Positions 31,587 to 37,656 of a DNA stretch of 37,656 bases are shown one piece after another. Under the pieces are notes generated by a model. That model was not told the origin of the DNA. It did not search any database and saw only the letters and a program-made list of their open reading frames with translations. Source of the DNA: MGBC114844 sp910585855 (lineage in GTDB: Bacteria > Bacillota > Clostridia > Lachnospirales > Lachnospiraceae); assembly GCA_965646165.1 (NCBI GenBank), contig CBFFYP010000045.1, forward strand, positions 1-37,656. Direction: 5' to 3'. Made by a program: the position numbers and the translations under genes. Numbering within the stretch: the first letter of the stretch is position 1; each line of letters starts with the position of its first letter.

Positions 31587-33014
31587 CTATTCGCTGCTTT
31601 CCGAATTTTCCTCTAAAGGTGCTGTACTCTCTCCTTCCGACTCGCCCGTTACCTCTGAGGAAGTTTCTGTTTGGGAAGCCTCCAAGCTATTCTGAATGGC
31701 TTCCCTTTCCTCATTTCCTTCGCCCGAACTTTCTTCCTCTGAGCTTTCTGATTCTTCTGGTGTTTCTTCCACATGCTGTGTCAGGGTAATATAAATATTT
31801 GTTGTATTTATATGCTCCACTCCATCCGGCACATCCAGTCTCACAGTAACCCGATGCACACCTGCCCCTAAATTGCTCAGATCGACTCTTGGATTCATTT
31901 CATCCGTTAAAATTGCATTTACATCATCAGCCAGCCCCTTTAATCTTACTAAGGCAGTGGTTTCTCTATTATAGCTCAAATCCATACCTTCTGGTACATT
32001 TTCCATTCGAATTTCATTCATTGTCAAATAGATTTCTCTCTCATAAAGTGGCTGTACATTTAAAACCACTTTTACATAACGGTCGGCTTCATCCCGCAAA
32101 GAAATTCCCTCTGGCAGGTAACGGTTTAAATCAATCAAAATTTCTGTTCTTTCCGTTATTTCTGACAGATTCAATTCATTGGAAGATGCCGGAACGGAAA
32201 TCGTATGAAATGACGTTACTTTTGAAGGAACTCCCTTTACTGCAACCTCAGATACATTGCACTCCATTCCAAGAAAACGATAGCCATCCTGTACCTCTCC
32301 TGCTATTTCCAATTCCAAACGTTTTTTCTGCGTGCGAAGCATACCAATATTTACCTTTAATGTCGTTGCACTTATTTTAACATTAGCATTTTCTGCATAA
32401 TTAATTTCTTTTCCGTTTCCATCATATAAATGAAGGGTTGACTGAGTTGAAATATCAGTAGACATGCCGTCCACATCCACTTCCACTACTACTTTCCGAA
32501 TCAAATTTAAAATTGATTCCGGGGCGGTAATTCGAACACGATTCGGAGAAACTTTGCTGTCCCCTAACAAATAGCCGTCTGCTGTACTTCCTTTTGTTGT
32601 AATCGATACATCAAAAGTATCTGATTTCACTGCTTCCGTAGCAATCCGCATCATTTCTACCCGCTTTGTGACCAATGATACACCGTCAGGCAAAGTATAA
32701 TTAATAGTAACTGCTCCTACACTGGATATATCACTAAAATCTACGGTAGCTTTAATATCAGAAGGCTTTAATTTATCCACAATACTTCTTGCACCGCTTA
32801 CCATAACCGATCCGGTCTGATTCAGAGGATATTCAATATAGTAAATCTGATTCTGCTCCGTGATTTTTTCTTCATTGATAATAGTAATTGGTATTCCTGA
32901 TATAATACCTTTTACATCTGGATCATCAATATTTACCACTACCAGCCAAAGAATAAAAGCAAATATAACGGAAAGAATTTTTAAGAACATATTATTCATC
33001 AGTTTTTTCTTCAT
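31587..33014 (-). CDS. cdaR: YbbR-domain protein, CdaA regulator
   Basis: A single N-terminal membrane segment (residues 9-27, FLKILSVIFAFILWLVVVN) and an extracellular part built from YbbR repeats (about 45-410; recurring patterns such as GxxxVxVxG and SxVxVxVDxSxI). The last ~60 residues are very rich in Glu and Ser (for example EESESSEEESSGEGNEE), probably a disordered tail. CdaR binds and modulates the diadenylate cyclase CdaA at the membrane. Its start overlaps the end of cdaA by 23 bp, so the two are translationally coupled. Confidence 0.93.
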   Translation of the reverse strand: MKKKLMNNMFLKILSVIFAFILWLVVVNIDDPDVKGIISGIPITIINEEKITEQNQIYYIEYPLNQTGSVMVSGARSIVDKLKPSDIKATVDFSDISSVGAVTINYTLPDGVSLVTKRVEMMRIATEAVKSDTFDVSITTKGSTADGYLLGDSKVSPNRVRITAPESILNLIRKVVVEVDVDGMSTDISTQSTLHLYDGNGKEINYAENANVKISATTLKVNIGMLRTQKKRLELEIAGEVQDGYRFLGMECNVSEVAVKGVPSKVTSFHTISVPASSNELNLSEITERTEILIDLNRYLPEGISLRDEADRYVKVVLNVQPLYEREIYLTMNEIRMENVPEGMDLSYNRETTALVRLKGLADDVNAILTDEMNPRVDLSNLGAGVHRVTVRLDVPDGVEHINTTNIYITLTQHVEETPEESESSEEESSGEGNEEREAIQNSLEASQTETSSEVTGESEGESTAPLEENSESSE

Positions 33015-33942
33015 CCGTTTCCCTTCCTTTCCAGAACTTCCATTTGCCTTTTTTCTCTTCCTTTTCTTTCTCCTTTTCCTTCTTTTCCTTTTTCTGAATA
33101 CCCAACAACAATTCTTTTAATCTGTCCATTGTTAAATTCCGCTCCAGTGTTCCGCCATACGTCGCAGATACTTTTCCGGTTTCTTCTGACACAATAATCA
33201 CCAGTACATCAGCTGACTCACTTGCTCCAAGTCCTGCCCGATGTCTGGTTCCTAACTCTTTGCTGATTTTCATATTATCCGACAGCGGCAGATAACAAGT
33301 TGCCGCTAAGATACGATCTCCCCGAATAATTACTGCACCATCATGAAGAGGCGTATTATGTTCAAAAATATTGATCAAAAGTCCGCTGCTGACAATAGCA
33401 TCCAACTCTATTCCCGTTTTCAGCCAGTCAATCAGCAGCACATCTTTTTCCATTACAATTAAAGCTCCTGTCTTTGTCTGACCAAGCCGAAACGCTGCTT
33501 CAACTATTTCGTCAATCGTTTTATCACTAAAACGTTCGTCCTCTTTCGAAAAAAAGCCAGACAAAAGCCCTTTGTTTCCTTTTTTTGATTTTTCTGTTCC
33601 GCCTTGGCGAATTCCAGATGCTTTGCTTCCAAGCTGCTCTAATGCCTTTCTCAGTTCCGGCTGAAATACAATAATTACTGCTGTAATTCCGATTCCCAAT
33701 GTCTTTTCTGCCAGCCAAATAATTGTACTGAGATGAAAAATCATAGCAAGCAAAGTAAATAAAAGCAATACTGCAATTCCTTTCACCAGCCCCCATGCTC
33801 TTGTACTTCGAATCCAAACCATAATATGGTAAATCAGAAAAGAAATCAAGATAATCTCTATAATATCTGTTCCTTTAATTCTTACAGGTAATTGAGATAA
33901 TTTATCTAGGTATCCGGATATTGTTGTCCATAATATTTCCAT
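32992..33942 (-). CDS. cdaA: Membrane diadenylate cyclase (c-di-AMP synthase)
   Basis: The enzyme makes cyclic di-AMP from two ATP. Three N-terminal membrane segments (about 27-45, 54-72, 78-94) are followed by a DAC domain with the catalytic DGA (201-203) and RHR (233-235, GTRHRAGLGAS) motifs. At 316 aa it is longer than usual (about 270): it has a basic insertion between membrane part and DAC domain (about 106-140) and a Lys/Glu-rich tail (KKEKKEKEKEKEEKKGK). Overlap with cdaR and the same direction as upstream genes indicate an operon. c-di-AMP controls potassium, turgor and wall homeostasis. Confidence 0.96.
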   Translation of the reverse strand: MEILWTTISGYLDKLSQLPVRIKGTDIIEIILISFLIYHIMVWIRSTRAWGLVKGIAVLLLFTLLAMIFHLSTIIWLAEKTLGIGITAVIIVFQPELRKALEQLGSKASGIRQGGTEKSKKGNKGLLSGFFSKEDERFSDKTIDEIVEAAFRLGQTKTGALIVMEKDVLLIDWLKTGIELDAIVSSGLLINIFEHNTPLHDGAVIIRGDRILAATCYLPLSDNMKISKELGTRHRAGLGASESADVLVIIVSEETGKVSATYGGTLERNLTMDRLKELLLGIQKKEKKEKEKEKEEKKGKWKFWKGRETDEEKTDE

Positions 33943-33967
33943 CTATCCCACACCTTCTTTCTCTCCT

Positions 33968-35260
33968 TTATGATTTGTCACGTGTTGATGGTTTTTGTCC
34001 CATTCTATCCTGAATATTCGTAATATTGCTCTGTGTTGATCGAGATGCTGTATTTCTGGCTGTGGATGAAGAATTTCTTACTGTAGACATCTGTGTCGTT
34101 CTGGCGATTGTCTGAGAAGTTCTGGCAGACGACGTTCTAGACGCCTGAGAGGTTCTGGCTGTCGGCGCACTTCTTACAGTTGAAGAAGGGCGAACCGCTG
34201 ACGAAGTTCTAGCTGACGAGGCTCTTCCGTTCGCTGTATTTCTTTCTTCTGCTAAACGCCTGCCCCTTGGCAATTCCTCTTCTTCCTCCTCCAGATCATA
34301 CTCAGATTCTCTGACTTGTCTTGTCTTTTGCGATTTTTGGGCATTAATTCGCTTTACATTGACCTCCGGTGAAGTAACCCGCATCTTTGGCACAGCTTTT
34401 ACATAATAGACATATTCCTCATCTTCAAACTGTACCCGCTCCGTTCTGGAATAATCCACAGAAAATAAAAAAAATTGAACCACCAAAGAAATTAAAATCG
34501 TAATCAAACTGCCGACAATCATACCTGTCATCTCAACTTCAATATCCATTGTAAAATCTCCTGCCATCAATATCAAAAGATCTACAACTGTTCCCACTCC
34601 AATGGCGATCATCCATGCATAATCCACAGACAGACTTTTAATTAAATGTACCAATATTACAGTTATCACAAATGCTGCTATCATTACCAGCATTGCCTTA
34701 TTATTTAAAAAGCTGTCTATTATCATACGAATGGTTTCTAACATATTGTCTACTGTCGAACTGCTTAAAGAAGGTGCATTTTCCTTTGCATAGGAAATAA
34801 TAGAATAAACTGCCACACCGCAGCCGACAGGCAATGCTCCTACTATTCCGCCTGTTAATCCTACTAAAACAGGAGCTAAATAAGGAATTTTCATCCAAAA
34901 TAAAATAGGTGTTAAAATCAATGCATACCCTGACCTATTTTCAAACCGCAGGCAAAATAAATACATCAAAAGAAAAGCAAAAAAAGCAATCCCTGCCAGT
35001 TCCAAAGATAACGCAAAAAAATGAGCAAGCGTAACAGCCGCACAGATTAATGCAATCCCGCCATAGGGAAGAATAGAACAAACCAGCCCTAAAAGCAGTA
35101 CCAACATCTGATTTTTTAACTGTTCCATAAAACCCAGATTTTGATTTAGTAGAGTAATCGCTCCGGCAGAAAGAATAAATTTCCATACTCCCTGCAGATA
35201 TACGTCAAATCTGCCATAGAATCCTTTCAGCCATTCTTTTATTTCGAGTAATTTTGTCAT
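33968..35260 (-). CDS. Polytopic membrane protein with Ser/Thr/Arg-rich tail, 430 aa
   Basis: I do not recognise a characterised family. About ten membrane segments (residues 25-275) are followed by a soluble part (285-430) with an acidic patch (EEEEEELPRGRR) and a long low-complexity tail of Arg, Thr and Ser (ARTSSA, SSTVRSA, ARTSQ repeats). AGAGGTG precedes the ATG. It is 3 bp after the 135-residue membrane protein and 25 bp before cdaA, so it is probably part of the cdaA-cdaR operon and may be functionally linked to the wall or turgor. Confidence 0.8.
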   Translation of the reverse strand: MTKLLEIKEWLKGFYGRFDVYLQGVWKFILSAGAITLLNQNLGFMEQLKNQMLVLLLGLVCSILPYGGIALICAAVTLAHFFALSLELAGIAFFAFLLMYLFCLRFENRSGYALILTPILFWMKIPYLAPVLVGLTGGIVGALPVGCGVAVYSIISYAKENAPSLSSSTVDNMLETIRMIIDSFLNNKAMLVMIAAFVITVILVHLIKSLSVDYAWMIAIGVGTVVDLLILMAGDFTMDIEVEMTGMIVGSLITILISLVVQFFLFSVDYSRTERVQFEDEEYVYYVKAVPKMRVTSPEVNVKRINAQKSQKTRQVRESEYDLEEEEEELPRGRRLAEERNTANGRASSARTSSAVRPSSTVRSAPTARTSQASRTSSARTSQTIARTTQMSTVRNSSSTARNTASRSTQSNITNIQDRMGQKPSTRDKS

Positions 35261-35263
35261 ATC

Positions 35264-35671
35264 TTACACCTCTCTGCTCTTCACACTTTCCTCCGAATCC
35301 CTTCCCACTTTTTCCAGATTCTTCTGATAGCGTTTTAAGCTTTTCATTCCCCGTGAATACTTTACATTATAGAAAAGAAATGTTACTGTCATATAGACAA
35401 TCAAAAGAACTACATACTTTGAAGCAAATTCCCTTGCCAATTCCATATAATCCATTGTATAAATCCCTTCTACAAACTGTTCCAAATGATATACTACATA
35501 GGCAGCCGCCAACATACAATAACCAACTGTAACTGCAACTCCTGTTTTCAGCATATTCCAGCCTACATAATCCATCTGAAAAAATTTTGTAAGCTTCATC
35601 GTCTTTTTTCCTGTGTGCTTCTCATAAACTGCAAGTTTTGTCATCAGTTTAATTTTTTCTTCACTCAGCAT
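35264..35671 (-). CDS. Small membrane protein of unknown function, 135 aa
   Basis: A basic cytoplasmic start (SEEKIKLMTKLAVYEKHTGKKTMK) precedes two membrane segments (about 40-58 and 85-103), ending in a Lys/Arg- and Glu-rich tail. I do not recognise the family. AAGGAG lies 8 bases before the ATG at 35671; a GTG 9 bases further upstream overlaps this site and is unlikely. It begins the unit that leads through the 430-residue protein to cdaA and cdaR; an extended -10 promoter is 56 bp upstream. Confidence 0.78.
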   Translation of the reverse strand: MLSEEKIKLMTKLAVYEKHTGKKTMKLTKFFQMDYVGWNMLKTGVAVTVGYCMLAAAYVVYHLEQFVEGIYTMDYMELAREFASKYVVLLIVYMTVTFLFYNVKYSRGMKSLKRYQKNLEKVGRDSEESVKSREV

Positions 35672-35726
35672 CGTTGTCACTCCTTATATTCTAGGATGCA
35701 TTTTCCCAAATGCCATAGTCTTTATT

Positions 35727-35735
35727 AGTATATCA
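35727..35735 (-). promoter_or_regulatory. Extended -10 promoter of the cdaA unit
   Basis: TGATATACT on the minus strand, 56 bp before the ATG at 35671, in the 142-bp gap after the hydrolase gene. The -35 region is poor. Confidence 0.5.
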
Positions 35736-35813
35736 TACTATTCTTTTCTTTTATAGTCTTTTTCTGTATTTTTTTATATTTCTTCTTTCGACTTAAGCAA
35801 TACCCTAAAATCA

Positions 35814-36743
35814 TCACTTTCCCGATTCTAAAACCGAATCAAAAAATGCAGTTATCTCTTTATATACGGTTTCTTTTCCAATCTCATTTAACAACTCATG
35901 ACGCATCTTTGGATATAATTTACCGCTTACCTTGGTATATCCTATCCTCTTTAGATGTTCCACTGCCTCAAAAAATTTCTTTCGATCCACCATACAGGGA
36001 TCTTCCTCTCCCGAAATAAAAGAAATCGGCAGCTCTGCATACTTTACTTCCCATCCCTGCACAGAATAGGTTTGCCTTACCAACCACAAAAGCGCTTCAT
36101 ACCCGTTTAACGTAAATGTAAAATTACAAAGCGGATCGGCATTATATGCAGCAACGACTTCTTTATCACTGCAAATCCACGCATGAGGTATATGTTCTTC
36201 TTCAAAAGCCTTTTCAAATCCTTTAGAAAACACCTTATCAATTACACTGCTTCTGCCATGTTCCCCACGATACTTTTGAATTACTTTGTCAATCTTCATT
36301 CCAACTCCTGCCATTGCATTTTCACTAGGAGATCCACATACTACCAGACCATCTAACTCATCATCATACTTCTTAATATAACAGCGAACAGCCAATGACC
36401 CCATACTGTGTCCCAATAAAAAATACGGCAGTTTCGGATACTGCCCTTTGATCTGCTTTGTAATCTGATGCAAATCCTCTACCAAACTTTCTCCGCCGTT
36501 CTGATAAAAATATCCCAAATCCTCCTTTGAACGAACACTCTTTCCATGTCCCCTATGATCGTGAATCACGCAGAGATACCCCTGCCCCGCCATATATTCC
36601 ATAAAAGGAATATAGCGTTCTTTATGTTCACACATACCATGTGAAATTTGTAAAATCGCCTTTTTCTCCTCTGGTGCTATCAGTAAACCATCCAACCGCA
36701 GCCCATCCTGCTCCGAAAAAAATTCCAAATTTTCTCTTATCAT
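35814..36743 (-). CDS. Alpha/beta hydrolase, monoacylglycerol lipase/lysophospholipase-like
   Basis: A serine hydrolase of the Hydrolase_4 family. It has QISHGMCEHKERY (oxyanion/HGM region), DHRGHGKS, and the nucleophile elbow GHSMGS; later SGEEDPC gives the likely catalytic Asp and MRHELLNE the His. Such enzymes cleave monoacylglycerols or lysophospholipids. No signal peptide, so it is cytoplasmic or peripheral. I chose the ATG at 36743, with GGAG 6 bases upstream, rather than the open frame at 36770. Length 309 aa. It follows the 133-residue gene after 71 bp, probably in the same unit. Confidence 0.9.
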   Translation of the reverse strand: MIRENLEFFSEQDGLRLDGLLIAPEEKKAILQISHGMCEHKERYIPFMEYMAGQGYLCVIHDHRGHGKSVRSKEDLGYFYQNGGESLVEDLHQITKQIKGQYPKLPYFLLGHSMGSLAVRCYIKKYDDELDGLVVCGSPSENAMAGVGMKIDKVIQKYRGEHGRSSVIDKVFSKGFEKAFEEEHIPHAWICSDKEVVAAYNADPLCNFTFTLNGYEALLWLVRQTYSVQGWEVKYAELPISFISGEEDPCMVDRKKFFEAVEHLKRIGYTKVSGKLYPKMRHELLNEIGKETVYKEITAFFDSVLESGK

Positions 36744-36814
36744 ACCTCTCTCCGCCTGCCATAAATTCACAAAACCAACCCATTACCCCATCTGACTATC
36801 TCTTCTGTCTAACA

Positions 36815-37216
36815 TCAACGTTTCCATTTCATCAAACTATCTAAAATTTCTTCCTCTGCCATTGCATTTAATTTCTCTTCTTCCGATTTATCCATATCTG
36901 GAACCAGTTCATAAAAACGGTTCAAATGCAGTGAGCCCAAATTAAACCGATACCAATTCGTCCCATTTTTATCCCTTGCCATCAAGATACCAGAACGTTC
37001 CTTTTCACTCCACTCTACCTCTAATCCATACCAATCCTTTTGTCCCTCTTTTTCATCCGAATAATGAATCAAAAACTCCTCATTCACCGGTTGATCACTT
37101 CTTATATTTGTAATAATCCGATCTACCCGCTCTTTTGTCACTACTCCAATTAATTCTTCCGAAGTAAATTTACTGTAAACATCCTTTATAAAAGCATCAA
37201 AACTTTTCAAAATCAT
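36815..37216 (-). CDS. Small soluble protein of unknown function, 133 aa
   Basis: No membrane segment or familiar domain. The protein begins with a helical acidic/hydrophobic stretch (KSFDAFIKDVYSKF), has a beta-rich middle with many aromatic residues (WYGLEVEW, NWYRFNLGS) and a Glu-rich end. GGGGAGG lies 9 bases upstream of the ATG, and a consensus SigA promoter lies about 75 bp upstream, so it is a real, expressed gene. Its neighbour is the alpha/beta hydrolase. Confidence 0.78.
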   Translation of the reverse strand: MILKSFDAFIKDVYSKFTSEELIGVVTKERVDRIITNIRSDQPVNEEFLIHYSDEKEGQKDWYGLEVEWSEKERSGILMARDKNGTNWYRFNLGSLHLNRFYELVPDMDKSEEEKLNAMAEEEILDSLMKWKR

Positions 37217-37274
37217 ATGCTATACCTCCCCTTTTTTCTGCTTCATCAAAATTCTCTCTAAAATTAAAAAACCA

Positions 37275-37307
37275 GTTCTATTCCACCTTTGATTATAGAA
37301 ATAGAAC
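37275..37307 (-). promoter_or_regulatory. Inverted repeat over the promoter, possible operator
   Basis: GTTCTATT (37275-37282) and AATAGAAC (37300-37307) form an exact 8-bp inverted repeat with 17 bp between. One half lies in the promoter spacer, the other at about the transcription start, so a bound repressor would block the -10 box. The cognate regulator is not known. Confidence 0.5.
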
Positions 37308-37320
37308 TTTCTTCTGTCAA
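37292..37320 (-). promoter_or_regulatory. Consensus SigA promoter of the 133-residue gene
   Basis: TTGACA (37320-37315), a 17-base spacer and TATAAT (37297-37292) on the minus strand: both boxes are perfect consensus. It lies about 75 bp before the ATG and just downstream of copy B7. Confidence 0.85.
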
Positions 37321-37399
37321 TTACAATTTCATAAATCTTTTCCTTTAATTAATCTTTTGGATATAGGATGCCACCAGAAAAGATTTTCTTTCACCGGAC

Positions 37400-37656
37400 G
37401 CCAGAGGCGGTTTGCTCCTGTCCTTTGCCTGCTCCGCTCCAAACGGTAAGAAAGTCTACGGCTTCTAATTTCGGTTCATCCAACCGTACGAACCGGGGCG
37501 CAATTCGCCCTCATGACAGCCGAAACGAACTAGGTGTAAGGAAGGATTTTACCAACCATAAAACAACCTCTTCCTTATTATCCGGGCTAAACACGCCCCT
37601 TTTTTTGCATACCCTGCATAGAAGCAGGATATGCAAAAAATTCTAGGTGTTTCCAC
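37400..37656 (+). repeat. Family B palindromic element, copy B7 (cut by window edge)
   Basis: It starts GGAC|GCCAGAGGCGGTTTGCTCC and carries the core motifs up to the T7 hairpin; the 3' arm is beyond the window. The arm matches that of B1 and is close to B4. About 30 bp before it, ending TTTCACC, is shared with B5 and B1. It is antisense to the genes and upstream of the 133-residue gene. Confidence 0.88.

Noticed and set aside
31889..32380. 163-residue plus-strand ORF
   Set aside because: Antisense shadow of cdaR with no start or composition support.

Overview
The window looks like a chromosomal segment of a low-GC Gram-positive bacterium of the Clostridia, most likely Lachnospiraceae. This rests on AT-rich DNA with strong AGGAGG-type ribosome sites, a cdaA/cdaR/glmM neighbourhood, an HPr with both His15 and Ser46, choline-binding-type repeat proteins beside a LicD protein, and a DUF6056-type membrane protein. 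I could not name a species. Every convincing gene (29) lies on the minus strand, so transcription runs from high to low coordinates.

Region by region, in transcription order. (1) 37216-31188 is a housekeeping and envelope block: a small unknown protein, a monoacylglycerol-lipase-like hydrolase, two membrane proteins, the diadenylate cyclase CdaA, its partner CdaR and HPr. (2) 30020-22363 holds GlmM, a rhamnosyltransferase-like GT2, a hybrid histidine kinase overlapping a three-receiver response regulator, and RfbD. (3) 21165-4546 is a cell-surface polysaccharide cluster. It contains rfbB, rfbA and rfbC (with rfbD, the full dTDP-L-rhamnose set), an ABC exporter (Wzt with a C-terminal substrate domain, and Wzm), a methyltransferase with a long coiled coil, a tandem GT2, two polytopic GT-C-like membrane proteins, an anchored two-domain protein, and the CDP-sugar genes rfbF, rfbG and rfbH with a small two-CxxC protein. 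(4) 3715-300 holds a LicD-type transferase and two secreted cell-wall-binding repeat proteins.

The genes together suggest an ABC-exported, rhamnose-containing polysaccharide that also carries a CDP-derived 6-deoxy or 3,6-dideoxy sugar, perhaps with phosphocholine-type decoration. Reductases that would finish a CDP-3,6-dideoxyhexose are not in the window.

The most unusual content is between genes. Two families of interspersed palindromic elements occupy nearly every large gap. Family A is about 141 bp (5 copies) and family B about 325 bp (7 copies, two cut by the window edges). In both, the arms differ from copy to copy but remain almost perfectly self-complementary, while the cores are conserved and show further compensatory changes. 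The two families share end sequences, GGACGCC and GGCTGT on the same strand. B copies lie in opposite orientations on the two sides of transcription units. A 45-bp tandem array merges into one B arm, and a third small inverted-repeat element, C, is coupled to B. No transposase, reverse transcriptase or nuclease gene is present to explain them.
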